64,000 nucleotides of DNA from Rostratula benghalensis (lineage: Eukaryota; Chordata; Aves; Charadriiformes; Rostratulidae). The position numbers and the translations under genes are program-made. Below the pieces are notes generated by a model, which saw nothing but the letters and a program-made list of their open reading frames with translations, searched no databases and was not told the origin of the DNA. Shown in pieces: positions 25,321-38,146 of the stretch (positions are counted from its first letter, which is position 1; each line of letters begins with the position of its first letter). The DNA lies in assembly GCA_013399305.1 (NCBI GenBank), contig VXAI01000035.1, positions 1,663,297 through 1,727,296 of the forward strand, given 5' to 3'.

Positions 25321-25376
25321 AAATGAATTTTCTGCAAGTGGAAATGAATATTCTGTGAGTGGAAATGAATTCAGAG
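25321..25376. repeat. 21-bp imperfect tandem repeat, ~2.6 copies
   Basis: Units start with AAATGAAT at 25321, 25342 and 25363. The first two share AAATGAAT, TTCTG and AGTGG with a few differences; the third is partial. Confidence 0.8.
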
Positions 25377-26832
25377 AGCCACTCAATAAGCAATATTGTG
25401 TACAGTAACAGCTGCACCAAAAATCAGGTTGGTGTGACAAAAAGTGAGGAAATTAAGGAAATTACCAGAATAAGACTTTTGGTGTCAGATCCTACAGTCT
25501 CGTACCTGACACCCCAAGCTGTTCCTGTCCGCTGAAGGACCCATCCTCATCACAGAAAAGTGGTTTTCATGGCAGCATTCAAGGTGGGGGAAATCATCTG
25601 GTAATTTCAAAGCTGAAGTTGGGTTTTTCCTATTGCCACATCTTGCCAAATGCTTAGGGAAAAAAATAAAAGTGTGTTCTCAAATGGGTTTATCTTAATT
25701 TTCCAGGTGTTAGACACTCTTTCCTTGTCCAAATATGAGGGAAAAAAAATATGATGGCTTTCTTTTTTTCTTTTTTAAACATCTAATTCCAGCTATGGGA
25801 TGAGTTTTGTGTACCTGGCAATCATTGCTTTGCTATCTAATAAGTTGCTGTTGGATGATTGGCTGGAAGCAATTCAATCACGCTTTTACTGGAGAAGAGT
25901 TCAGCAAAATTTCACTAGGGTACTCCAGCGCAAAACTTTCCTACCTGGCTAAGTTACAAAATGGGCCTTTCCCCCATACCACGAGGAGATTTAATAAAAC
26001 AGTGAAACCTCTAACCACACAGGTTGGAAGAAGAAGCCAACACAGGGGAGCTGAAGGGGGAGCCAGGGCAGGACGCGCCAGTGCAAACTCTCATACAGAG
26101 GTATTAAGTAAATACGGAAAAAACTATGCAGAGGCATAATTAGATCTTGTATGGATCTATGACGAGGAATCCACTGACTGAAAAAAACCTCAGGTTGCTT
26201 GGTATTGCAAGGCTGGCTCGATGCCTTGGAGCAATAGGGAGCGATCTCCAGCGAGGGAAATTTCCACGAAACAGCATCGTGAGGACATCCTGCGCTCGCT
26301 CCACCATGGCTTTTTCCAGCAAAACCAGCCAGCAGCCCAAGCCAAACCCCAAACAACATAGACCTCAGAAATGTAAATAAAAACAAGCAGCAGAAAGAAG
26401 CCTTCGGAAATTTGGGAAAGCAAGGAAAGGAGCAGCCCAGCTGAAGGCACCGCAGGACTTGAAGGAGTCCAGCCTGCTATTTGTTCATTGCACCAGAGCA
26501 AATGCGATGAAACTATCCCTGGGAGCAGGAGATTTGGCTGGCTAGAGCACAACAACGGGCCTGTTCCCCAAAATGGGAGGTTTCATGTGGACGTCATCAC
26601 CAGAGAGTAGTAACTTTCCATTCGAAAGCCAACGAGGAGATTGGCTGTGATGGCTTAAGTCCTCCCCAAAGAAGAAAGGCATTGTGCACCCACGGTCCTT
26701 TGGACGAGGGATGCAAGTGCCTGGGTTAGAGTGTCTATTTCCAGACACTCAAAAAGCCACTCCAAACAAAGGGCCCTCTCAATGTGACACAAGTGGTGGT
26801 GACTGTATGACCATAAGTGCAGCTGGCATGAG

Positions 26833-26853
26833 AAAAAAAAAAAAAAAAAAAAA
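26833..26853. repeat. Poly-A run (A21)
   Basis: Twenty-one consecutive A. No retroposed source sequence with target duplications is apparent beside it. Confidence 0.9.
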
Positions 26854-27654
26854 GTCTCCAGGAAAAATAGCATAGGGTGAAGTACTGCGCCTTTAAATAA
26901 TAAGCTCTTCTCTTCCAGATGATTTTAATAAGCCCAGGCACATGTGTTGTAACCCCTTGATGCAGTACAATATGAATAACCAAATAAAAGATCTCTCCAG
27001 ATTTTAAGATTTACTGTTTGCGATGGGAAAAGGCCAACCAGATGACATCATTATACTTCAAATGTGAATTACTGCCAAGTTTGGTAATACTAAACTAGAG
27101 AAATTGATCCTCTATGTTTTTGCAGAAAAACGATTTTTGGCTCCAGTGGTGATTTTTTCTCTTGTTATTTATGTAACTATAACGTTCATGTTTAGCAAAG
27201 TTGATTCTGACTTAAAACCTGAGCCAGGGTACCTTATCTTACAGGTTATTTGTTTTCAGCCATCTGCTTAGCTGGAAATAATTGAGTTTGACAATTTATG
27301 GGTTAAAGAGTCAATGGATTGTGTTGGATAATCCACAAAGAGCCAAATTGTAGCTCAGGCAAAACTGTACTTGGCTTGGGTGGGAGTCTGCCTGATGAGG
27401 ATGTCAGGATCTTGGGCCCTGTCTGGAAGATGTTGCTTCGTTTGCCTCTGAGGAAGAAAAATCCATACGTATGTAGCAATAACACCCTTTTCATGTAAGA
27501 CATCTGGATCTTTGGAAGTTTAAAGCCATGATACTCCAGCAAGCATGATGATGCTTTTACATGCCATCTTTCTTCAGGGACTCTGCGTCTTCTCATCTCT
27601 CCTGGATGTTTCAAACACCCCCTTAAATGGAGTCCACTAAATACTGTTCAGCCC

Positions 27655-27790
27655 ACTGCAGAGCTAAACAGATCGAGTCCCTGAGAGGTTAAGCCATTTG
27701 CCCAAGACTGCAAAGTGATTCACAGGCAGAGCTGAAACCGAAAACCACAAAGCTCTTTTTCCCACACCCCTGCACACCACTTCTTTCAGT
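27655..27790 (+). mobile_element. MIR-type SINE core
   Basis: The segment follows the order of the mammal/amniote-wide MIR SINE: GAGAGGTTAAG, then TTTGCCCAAG, a gap with AAGTGATTCACAGG, GGCAGAGCTGAAACC, and AAAGCTCTTTTTCCCACACC. The GAGGTTAAG...TTGCCCAAG...GGCAGAGCTG series is the conserved MIR core. It is diverged and both ends are uncertain. MIRs are tRNA-derived and were moved by L2-type LINEs; in birds they are few, old and immobile. Confidence 0.75.
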
Positions 27791-29700
27791 CTGTTTGTTG
27801 ATGATGTGAATAACAACAGTTGCAAAGTTTTGTACTGCAGACAACTCCAGTGATTTAAAAAAAAAAAAAACAAACAAAAATCAATTACTAAAAAATCTTT
27901 TTTTTATCTCTGCAGAAAAAGATTCTGAAATTTCATGTTGCAGCAATGTTTGCAGACAAATCCGTACCCTTAGGGCCAGGAAAATGTTCTATTTTTACAG
28001 CATACAGAAGTATATTTATTAAAGCAGTCATACATACATGGAATTATGTTGGATATATTTTCTTCAGAGAGGAAGCCCTGAGCTGTACAACTGCTTTTAT
28101 TCTTGAAAATGTGCAGCATGGCATCTGTAAGATGCACTTGGTTCACCGATTACAATATTTATATTTAAATATCTTATTTAAAGTCTGGTGCTGTGACTGA
28201 CTGCTTCAGGCACATGTCACCTAGAGGAAATCACGCCCAGTGTCCCAGTTCATCTGCCATGTTCAACCCTTAAATATCAATTCCCCACCCTTGCTGCCAA
28301 TGCTCAGTGCCACAAGCTGCTCTACCCTGCAGCTGGCACCAGGAGGTGAGACACACCAGGTCCTGATGGTCTCCAAAACCTACAGACCACAAGCAGTGCC
28401 ACGCAGCTACTGTTTTCTTCTTGACCATCTGTTGCCAATGGGTAAATCTCGTGGTGGACAAGCATTTTTTCAGCACTGATTAAGGGTTGGTCTGAGGTGA
28501 CCTCCTTCAGCAGGACCATAAACTCCATCACACCATGGAGGCGATGGTGTCTGGTGGATGTGGTGGGCAGAGCACCTGGCGTATGCTCACAGCCTGGGAG
28601 CAGTGGTGTGAAGCATAGGATGGGGCCAGAAAAAGCACAGGAACTGAGAAACTCCAAAAGGAAGTTTTTGGGGCCAAAGACTGGTGGGTAACAGCACTTG
28701 GCTCTCTGAGAAAAAAGAGTTTTTCCAGCTCTTTGATTCCTGGTGTGCCAGGGGAAGTGGGACTTCATAGCTTCCCATGGAAGAAAGAGTCCGCATCACC
28801 ACCAGCTCTGACTCCAGCCCCGCATTCCTCGTCCCACCAGCCAAACAGGGAAAGAAAAGAAAGGGGAGGGAAAAAAAAAAAAGTGCTAAGCCCTGAATTT
28901 GGCAAGCCATTTCAACCGAAAAAAGAGTTGAAAGCCTCTCTGGTTACAGTGAAAACCACTGTTTGAACTGAGGGGGAGTTCAAACCTAGAAAAGTTTTTG
29001 TAGGACCAGTTGTGAGGGGGTGGAGCAGTTCACACACCTCATCAGAGACCAGCACCTGGGTAGGACCTGTGGTCAGTTTTAGTCACACTGGCTGGCATGT
29101 CCAGCTGCATGTGCTGCAGCATCGCTCTCTTAGATCTTCTCAGCCATAGAAGATGTTTTGTCTGAAGCTCATGACTCAGGGAGTTTTGGGTGGCCCAAAG
29201 AGCCTTCTGTTGTCAAAACCAAACATGGGGGGAAGGTTCAGAGACCACCAGCTCTTGGATATAAAAAAACCCCCAACAAAATAAACCCCCAAAAGGATGC
29301 ATATTTGCTGCTGCTTTTTTTTAATGGCTTTTTTTTTTCCACCTAGCTACATAGACATTCTCCACAGATCTTCTAGAGGATGGAGATCTGGGGTGGGAAA
29401 GCTGAAAATCTCTGCTCCTGCACTCCTTGCTGCATTCCTAGGTGCTCTGCTAGTTAAAATGTTGGTAGATGTGGGAATCTGGCAAGCTAACTAACAGCCA
29501 GATGCTTTAACCAGAGAGTGTGAATGCAATTATGTATTTCGCAGCACGTGGAATCTACTGTGGACTTGGCAGAAATGGCCTCACGAGTTTTGAATTTTGA
29601 CCCATGAGTCAAAATAATAAGGAATACTTAAAAGGCTGAATTCATGCATCCAAATGAACTCGAACAAAATCGCAGAAAGTAGCAAGTCAAGAATTAAAAC
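27791..29700. other. Unique non-coding sequence
   Basis: No known repeat or gene is recognised. Stop-poor frames occur on both strands around 28270-28970, without recognisable domains. An A14 run lies near 27857-27870, just right of the MIR, and an A12 run near 28870-28881. Confidence 0.5.
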
Positions 29701-29721
29701 GCAGGACCCACGCTAGACTCA

Positions 29722-30609
29722 CGAGGGACTAGTGTTGTCCATCAAGGATCGGTACTGAGACCAGTACTACTCAATGTATTCATCAACGACTTGGGTGAGG
29801 GAGTAGAGTGCACTATCAGCAAGTTTGCTGATGACACCAAACTGGGAGGAGGGGCTGACACGCCAGAAGGCCGTGCTGCCATCCAATGAGACCTGGACAG
29901 GACGGAGAGTTGGGCAGGGAGAAATATAATGAAATATAACAAAGTCAAGGGTAGAGTCCTACATCTGGGCAAGAACAACCCCAGGTACCAGTACAGGTTG
30001 GAGAGCAGTGTGAGGAAAGGGGACCTGGGAGTCCTGGTGCACAGCAGGGTGACCATGAGCCAGCTCTGTGCCCTTGTAGCCAAGAAGGCCAATGGCAACC
30101 TGGGGTGTATTAGAAGAGGGGTGGTCAGTAGGTCAAGAGAGGTTCTCCTCCCCCTCTGCCCTGCCCTGGTGACACCACGTCTGGAATACTGTGTCCAGTT
30201 CTGGGCCACTCAGTTCAAGAAGGAGAGGGAACTGATTGAGAGCATCCAGGCCAGAGCCACAAAGATGATGAAGTGAGTGGAGCATCTCCCCTATGAGGAA
30301 AGGCTGAGGGAGCTGGGTCTCTTCAGCTTGGAGAAGAGGAGACTGAGGGGTGACCTCATTAATGTTTATAAGTATGTAAAGGGTGAGTGTCAGGAGGATG
30401 GAGCCAGGCCTTTTTTAGTGACAGGCAATGATAGGACAAGGGACAATGGGTGTAAGGTGGAAGACAAGAGGTTCCACTTAAATATGAGGAAAAACTTCAC
30501 AGTGAGGGTGACAGAACACTGGAAGGGGCTGCCCAGAGAGGTGGTGGAGTCTCCTTCTCTGGAGACATTCAAAACCTGCCTGGACACGTTCCTGTGTGAC
30601 CTGATCTAG
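29722..30609 (+). pseudogene. CR1 ORF2 reverse-transcriptase fragment, two in-frame stops
   Basis: One reading frame runs from before 29722 to the natural TAG at 30607-30609. It shows the RT motif [12 protein letters not shown] (about 29740-29775; the family normally has PQGSVLGP), then FINDL, and the metal-binding FADD at 29824-29835. Downstream come [47 protein letters not shown] and [16 protein letters not shown]. Two TGA stops interrupt it, at 29887-29889 and 30274-30276. Each sits where the family has an arginine codon, so each fits a CGA-to-TGA CpG transition. No frameshift is needed. The endonuclease and the N-terminal RT are absent, so it cannot encode an active enzyme. Confidence 0.9.
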
Positions 30610-30683
30610 GTGTTCCTGCTCTGGCAAGGGGATTGGACTAGATGTTCTTTCAAGGTCCCTTCCAATCCCTGATATTCTGTGAT
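29722..30683 (+). mobile_element. CR1 LINE, ~960 bp, longest copy in the window
   Basis: This copy carries the C-terminal half of the ORF2 reverse-transcriptase region and the full 3' UTR. It starts inside RT near the QGSVL motif, contains the FADD catalytic motif, and ends with AAGGTCCCTTCCAATCC and an ATTCTGTGAT tail. The tail type groups it with the copies at 1316 and 59534. It is the best preserved element here. The 5' limit is approximate because CR1 similarity fades into unique sequence around 29700-29725. Confidence 0.96.
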
Positions 30684-31462
30684 AAAGGGACACATTTCCC
30701 CTCAAAGCTTTATTTTTAACTTAGTGTGTAGAGTAAGGGGGGCAGGTTTGCAGACATGGCATGCCATACTGGAAAAGGCCATCAAAGATCAGAAAGACCA
30801 AGACCCTCTCAGTGAGGGCGACATGAGGAACTACAACAAATCCCTGGCCCTTTCCAATAGGGTATCCTTTACTCTTCCTCCTTTTACCAGTGCACTGACC
30901 ACATATATCCCAGTGCCCTCCACGAAAACCATGATGCTGCCTTCAAGTACTGCCCAAACCAGAACATAGCACGGAAGATGAAGAAAGGAAAGGCAGGACA
31001 ACCCAGCATCCCAGGCCAAAGTCCTCCTGTGCCCAAATTCTGGCTCTGTCACAAACAGAAGGTAAAACTTAGCATAAATGAGGCAGGGACCACCGCAGGA
31101 GGGTGTTTACAACAAGGAGGATGCTCCAATTTAGCATTGCGTTCATTCTTATGACAGCTTTCGGATTCATTTTATTTTACAAATAATTATGGCTGGTTGC
31201 CCGACTTTGAACTTCTGTGGGGTGGCGTTCTGCATTTCAGCAGAAGCCTTGTATTTAGTGGTGTCCAACTAAAACATGTAATGTGGTCAGAAATGTGTTT
31301 TCCCTGTTTTAAGAGGAGCAGCAGAAGGAAACTTGGAGGAGCTTCTGGTCCCTTTTTTCCCCTCTCTATTGGATGACTTGAAAAATGAAAGAGAATCTGT
31401 TTCTGGTGAATGTATCCCTTTGGACTATTTTTGAAACACATTAGAGCTTTGCAAAGAATGGA

Positions 31463-31479
31463 TTTTTTTTTTTTTTTTT
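31463..31479. repeat. Poly-T run (T17)
   Basis: Seventeen consecutive T on the plus strand. No minus-strand retroposon is recognisable beside it. Confidence 0.9.
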
Positions 31480-32927
31480 AATTTGGCTGCCAGACCAGAA
31501 AAATCAGGAAAAAAAGTTCATTTCAGATTGACTAATCTACTTTGTGTGATTATAAATGAATAATTCTGCTTAATTTTCACATTTGGACTGTTATTTTCTT
31601 AGCCTTTAAAGAAGAGTGGAAGTTGTTTTTTTCAGGCAAAAAATTTAAAAATCTCCAAATTAAACAAGGAAACAAAATCTGTTTAAAAAAGCAAACAAAA
31701 TATATGATTTTTTTTTTCATTTTCTCCCTGGTTTGCAGGTGAAGCTATCTGGAAGTTGCCTGACTAATTTCTCATCTCAAAAGAATATTTTAGAAACATT
31801 CTGTTCAGAGAAAACTCAGGTAAATTTCCGATAATTGTTCAATATTAAAAGATCCATGAGGTGTGGTTTCCTGGGTAATGGTACCATTTTAGAAGGCATA
31901 AAATAACACAAAACAATTTTGCAGTGTTGCCTTCTCATAATACTGAAACCACAGAATTTTCAGGGCTGGGCAGTGGACCTCCAGCTAAACCTCACCAGCT
32001 TGAAATAAAAACGTGGCCTGGGTACAAAACCCTTCTGCAATACAATTTCCTTTTCGGGGTGGGCAAAAATCAGATACAGATAGAGAAACATCTCCTCGCC
32101 TTTCAGGTGTGGAGCCATAACTGACAGCAACATATATTCATAGTCCACCTCAATTGCAAAGAAGTCCATCACACTTGACCCTCAGCATGACCATCGAAAG
32201 CCATCTGCCTCTCTCACAGTTGTCCTGCCCTGGTCCAAGCAGTGCCCTTAGGAGAAATATAGGGAAAATGGTATAGATCCTCTTGAAATCAATAAATGAT
32301 GTGCTCTGAACTGCTACCTGCTTGCTAAAGAAGGATTTCTTGGAGGTCCCTCAAAGAAGCCAGACACCTTTTACTTTTCTCCAAAGACATCACGGTCCAG
32401 AATGGACTATTCTGTCTCCATCTCATCGTGGTATTTAGGAGAAAAAAAGAGTCCTCTTGACATTTTTAAGTCAAGAGGAAACAATGGATAGAATCTGGGG
32501 AAGCAAAGCAGGTTTTTGATGAAGTCAGTCAGCACAACTCTAGTCACCAGGGGATGGTGTGAGGAACAAAAAGACCAGAAACTTTTCTCCAAATTGTCTC
32601 CATTCACTCGCCAATGTCCAACCCCCTGTCAAAGTATTGATGTTCTGAAACATCATTTGCTTGTGTGAGGTTAGAGTTAAATCTTTATAACACATTTGTT
32701 CTGTCAGCAGTTGCACACAGCCAGAAATGAGTATCTAGAGAGTGTGTGTGAAGAAATTAACCACAATTGGTGTTAATTTAGAAGTGTTAGATTTGAGGGT
32801 CCATGAGATTAAACCTCCTTGAATGGACCTCAGTTGCAGCACCAAGTCAACACGAGGTGTGTGAACTTGAGGAATTTGAACTGAGGCTCACAATGACACT
32901 AAGACACCAAAACCCACATAAATGGCT

Positions 32928-32946
32928 AAAAAAAAAAAAAAAAAAA
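32928..32946. repeat. Poly-A run (A19)
   Basis: Nineteen consecutive A with no recognisable source element next to it. Confidence 0.9.
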
Positions 32947-35831
32947 TAATCCTCCTCTTTTTCCACATTATTTCAGTATGACTTTTAATGGAATTTTGGA
33001 TGACATTCAGCTAATGCTTGGAAAGGTTTGGGGTGTTTTACTATCTTAACCATATGTCAGTACTTCAGTCCTTCCCTGTTAAATTTAGGTTGTCTTCAAA
33101 CTAGTAAAGGAGTCTAATCAACTGTGTCCGGAAAGGGACAAACCCAGCAGTGTGTGACCAACACAGTCCCTTTTTAGCTCCTTATTTTGTTTTAACTTCC
33201 TGGTGTGCTAATACGATTATTGTCCACGGACATGGAGTCTTTATTTTAAGGAAATCTTGGAGTGGATTGAAAACACATTCCTCATCTTCTCCCTGAGAAA
33301 ACATTTATGCTTATTTTATGGTTGGGTAGTTGCTCAAATGCCCATGCAATGCGTCCGAGGGGATCTGGCGTGTGAGAAGACCAATCCCAGCTGCTGGAAG
33401 AAAGTTGCTTTGAGGGCAAGCTTAGCACTTCTCCCGGCAGCATTTTTTGGGGGAATTCAGTGGAGCACCTGATAAACTGCTCCCACACGAGCCAGCCCAG
33501 CCAGGCAGACAGTGGTGGCTCCAGCAGAGACATGGCATGGGCATGGAGAGGACAGAGTGGGTGGCAGGGGTGCACAGCTCCCCAATTCCCCCCAGGCGGC
33601 TTTCCAGCTTTGAGAAGAGGGTCCTCTCAGTTTCTTTTGTCTTCCTGGTGGATCTTGGCACAGCTTTCCTTTGCTTTAACCTTCCTTTTCAATTTTCAAT
33701 ACATTAATATTGCTACCATTATTATTAAAATAAGGTTTGAGCAGCCCGGGGAGGCTATTTAAGAGGAGCTGGCGACATCCTGAATCTCACACAACCTTTC
33801 ACCCCCACATCTGTGTGTTTTCATCAGCCGAATTAAGAGTGAGTGGAAATACTCACACAATTACAAGTTTCTATGTATGAAACGACTGGTTGGATACCCA
33901 CGCTACCGGGTCCTCTGCCAATTAACTGAGGCACAGCAGAGTGGTTCCAGCTCATCCACGCATCCCTCATCCATCTTTCCCCTCTAATAAGGGGTTGGGA
34001 TTTGGTCGCGCAGTTTGGTCTTCGTTTGTAAACAGACCAAGCTGCAACACGAAAATCTGGTTGTAATCTTCCCCACATGGTTTCTGGGGGCACGACATTT
34101 CACTCCTAAGCAAGGCAGACGAGCTTAGGAAGCTGAGAAGCAGCTGAGTGATGATCTAGTGCTCCCAGCAGCACTTCGATGGGGAGGACCTGAGCCCATC
34201 TGCCTTGGGATAAATGGGAAAGAGTCAATGGGTCAATGCACTGCATCTAAGTTTCAACTAAAGCACGTACAGGCTGCTTTGCTGCTCCACACAGACCAGT
34301 TGGCATCTGCATTGCGAAGGATCCCACCCAGCACAGTCTCTTCCTTCTTCTCCAGAAGTGTTACAATGAGAAAGAAAAAAACCCCATCTTTCACTAAAAA
34401 AAAAAAAAATAATGATGGTTCTTCTGGACCTCCACAGGATCTGTGTCCCCTCGTTGCTACTGTTCATCTAACATTTACTTGCCCACTTCAAGTCACGTGG
34501 CTATCAAGCACCTTAACTGTGTTGCTGCCTGTCCTCAGACATGCTGTCTCCAAGGATGACACCATCAGGATGCTCAGATTTGGCTGCTGGAAGCTCTAGA
34601 ATGAGTTCAGCTGCTTCCTGCACAGTGACCTCTATACATCAGCAGCAAGTGTGCTGGGAGACATCTTTCAGAGCCACTACTTTACTCCAGGAGACAACAG
34701 AGCGTCTTCCAGTCTGCAAAGCACAATGTGATCCATCTGTTCTCTTCTGACATCAACTTGCTGCCTTTTGCAAGACACATTCCCCCGTGTCCCTCTATTG
34801 GCCAGATACACTGTGACTCATGTTCTTCCCAGGTAGGGTGAAGTTGTGAATTCCCCTCAGACATCACACTGGTTCTTGTATTTTGATGGTCTCCTGCTTC
34901 GGTAGCCTTAGCGGGGTTTGATGAATGGAGATGATTGGTGTGAAGAGTAAAACACATGTTTTGTTTTGTTGTGGGTTTTTTTCTTTTTTTTTCTTCCCAG
35001 CAAACAATGATGTTATTTCTACATAATAACACAATAAGAAAGCAAAATCCTTCCAAATCTCAGAGCACTAACCTGCAGTTTTAGCAGTGTGTGGTTTTCC
35101 ATTTAACCCATTAGTAGCCAGAAAAAATAAATAAGTAAAGGAAATGCAGGTAAAACTGGCAGATGTGTTGCAAGAGCCAGATCCTTGGCAATGGATTCAC
35201 CTCCCTGCACTCAAACCACACAGGGGGAAGACTCCCATGGGGTCCCTCATGAATCAGCGGAGAGGAACAGGCCTATTTAAGGTGGGAAGTGGTTGAGGTC
35301 TCCTTTAGGAGCCTCTTGACTCACTCTAAGGATGACCAGCTGAGATTTTCACATCGTCATACCTGGGTCAGGTGAAATACACCGTTTTCAAGTCAAAAGG
35401 CAGGTTGTCTGCTGGGGAAAGCTTTTTGCCTCATCAGTCCAAATTTTGCTGGAAGAAAGGATATCACCTTTTCCAAACCACAACAAATGCTACGAGGACC
35501 CAGTAGCATCTCTCCATGATGGCTAAGGTGATAGCATAAAGGATGGCAAAGAGAGAAACAGTAATTCCTGCTCTTCTTTGTGTGCAACTCTACCCCATGT
35601 GTGAGATCATACAGGTGACAGAAGACGAATTGGTGTCTGACTGTAAAACACATGAATCTGTAACAACACGATTTAAATTCATGACACCTCATGGAATGAA
35701 ACCTCTCAGATGTTTCAGATGTTGTTTTACTTGCTGTAAATAGATTCCTTTGTTCTACTCCTGCAGTCCTGCAATAGCTATCACTCCAAAAAGGAAATTT
35801 GAGGTGCAATCAGGGCTTCCTAATCCAATTT

Positions 35832-35881
35832 TAAGGTTCTATTTAACTGCTTGTTGTAAGGTTCTATTTAACTGCTTGTTG
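35832..35881. repeat. Perfect 25-bp tandem duplication
   Basis: Two identical adjacent 25-bp units, 35832-35856 and 35857-35881, each TAAGGTTCTATT followed by TAACTGCTTGTTG. The copies show no divergence. Confidence 0.95.
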
Positions 35882-37782
35882 GAGGCCAAACTACTGATGA
35901 TTCCTCAATTTTAACATCTTATTTTTTTAGCATGAAACTAACCTATCAGCACAAGTTGCCGAGACTGCCACACGGACATTGGGCAAATTGTGAGAAGAGC
36001 AGAAGGGAGTCTGCCTTCTTAGGAACATGAAGGGTTACCACAGTCTTGCACCTAAGATGCAGTCCATCCAATAACATGCCTGAACTCTCTTTGCCCTATT
36101 GACTTTCCCCTGTAATCGGGGGGAAGAGAGCTCTTCTTTGCAATTTCTCTCAAGTTTCCTTTTAACCAGAGGAATGGATATGAAAATACAGGGCTTACCT
36201 CCAAGAATAGATGTACATTTAAGCTCTCTCAAACAAGCAGTCATCTCAGATTTCCAAAATAATACAGATACAGATACAGATAAAACAGCTTTACTGTTTG
36301 AAAACGTTTTCAAACAAAATTGCTTCAGATCCTCCTCTTAACAAGCTGTTTATTTCCATGCTTAAAAACTCTGACAAGGTTTCTCAGATAAACCAAGCAA
36401 CTGAGTTACATTCCCAGGCAGGGAAGATGCTGTTATTGAATTCTGTCTTGCCAAACAGTGTCCAGTCTTGCAGTATCTGGGCTAAATGAACAAGAATTTC
36501 CACAGAAAATGACCTAGGCTCTTTCTCTCCCTGATTTTTCTGTAGAACTGTCCATTGGAAGACGCACTGCTGGGAAAACAATACAAAAAGGTTTCCCAGG
36601 AATACTCATTTTAATGCCTTATTGAAGGCACTGTAACTGGTCTTTTTTTCTTATTTTTTTTTAAAGTTTCTTTTTCCAGTAACGAACGCATTTACTGACA
36701 AGAACAATTATAGAAGCAACAAATTAATGGAAAGAAATTTGGTAACGTATGTGTTCATATTGGAAACTTGGCACTAAATGGTGTGCTCCTTTGATCATGG
36801 AACGAAGTTGTACCATGCTCTCCTTTAAATCTAATGGCTAGTAATAAGAAAGGCATTTGAATATTGATAAGAAAATAATTGCATTTTAATACTGATAAGA
36901 AAAATTGTCAGATGTTTAATTATTTGTGAAGAATTTCTTGTAACAATTAAGAAGAGTTATTATGTTCTTAGATTATTCCAGATAAGGAAAAAAAAAAGGG
37001 GGGGACTGAGGGGGCATTAAAATTCAATGGCTGAATGACTTGGCTGGTATTATTTGCATCTGATGGAGAGATTTTGGGGGGTCAGGAGCTCTGTGACACC
37101 ACCACTGAAAGCAAGCAGACACAGGCAGCGGTGTGTACTTAGGCTAAATGCGAAGGGATAGGAGCTTTAACCCATGGTGAACACTGGTTGTTTATTCAAC
37201 ATTGTGCTATCAGACACAGAAGGGAAGCTTGGCTTCTGCTGTGTAAGAACTCCTGCATTAGTCAGTGTGATTCTACTGATTCAGACAGAAATATGGCTAT
37301 TTAGGGTCATTATGAAAAAAAAAAATCCCACTAAACTAACCAAAGAAGCCAGCAGTGCAATACAATTACTGTCATCATCATAAAGAATAAAAACTAAGGC
37401 TTAATACCTCAGAAACACTCTTAAGGGCAATCCAGACAATTTTGTTAATATGGATACAGTAGTGACTTCTCAAAAAAAAACCCCAACAACCAACCAAAAC
37501 CCAAAACCAAACTCTATATAATTAAATTGGAAAGGGGCTGAAGTATTTGAAAATCAGCCCCATCTGTGCTGTGTAATTAAAAATCTGGCAAACCCACCAC
37601 TTAAACCAGCCTGGTTGCTGGAGAATATTGGTAGTTGCTGAACCCAACTGGTTAACCTGTATTCCTGTAAGAGTAAAGAGACACCTATTTGGATTCATAG
37701 GAAACAACTCAATAAAAGGCTTTCTGATTTAAGTTGTGGGCCAGTCAGACCTCTGCATGAAATCAAAGATAGAAAATGAGAA

Positions 37783-37800
37783 AATTAATTAATTAATTAA
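37783..37800. repeat. (AATT)n tract
   Basis: Four and a half AATT units, fully self-complementary. A short microsatellite. Confidence 0.9.
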
Positions 37801-38127
37801 AAAGAGCCCAATACTTTCTGCAGTTACAAAAGCCACAACAACTTAGCTGGGCAGATGGAAATAATCCATTACAAAAATTGCTTGCTCACCAATGGTTAAA
37901 TAAGAATACTGGCAATAAATAACAAGGGGCTGGATGCTCCTGACTTGTCTTTTCATACCATTGAACTCCTCTGTGGGAAGCACAGAAATGGTCCAGACCT
38001 CAGTCAGAATTCCAACTTAAAACACAGCACACTTCTTGACTGTATGTGAAGAGATGGTGATGGAGTGCAGCAGTTGAGAGGGAGGATAAGTATTCACTGG
38101 AGTGGTTTAAGCTTTCCTTTTTTCCTC

Positions 38128-38146
38128 TTTTTTTTTTTTTTTTTTT
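38128..38146. repeat. Poly-T run (T19)
   Basis: Nineteen consecutive T preceded by further pyrimidines (CCTTTTTTCCTC-like). Confidence 0.9.

Larger units (their letters stand above)
18901..27654. other. Unique non-coding sequence
   Basis: About 8.7 kb with no gene and no recognised interspersed repeat. It contains a TA-rich patch (19497-19543), a GA-rich purine patch (about 20678-20724), a GATGGGT repeat (23234-23261), an A15 run (24212-24226), T9 directly followed by A14 (24700-24722), a 21-bp-period repeat (25321-25376) and an A21 run (26833-26853). The longest open frame (21449-22024, minus, 191 codons) has no recognisable domain. Confidence 0.5.

Noticed and set aside
29742..30209. 155-codon minus-strand frame
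   Set aside because: It is antisense to the CR1 ORF2 fragment, whose plus-strand peptide carries the known RT motifs.
33930..33965. AACTGAGGCACAG, a MIR-like word
   Set aside because: Only about 13 bp match and the rest of the MIR order is missing.
34159..34599. 146-codon plus-strand frame
   Set aside because: It runs through a poly-A tract read as a lysine block and shows no domain or conserved motif.
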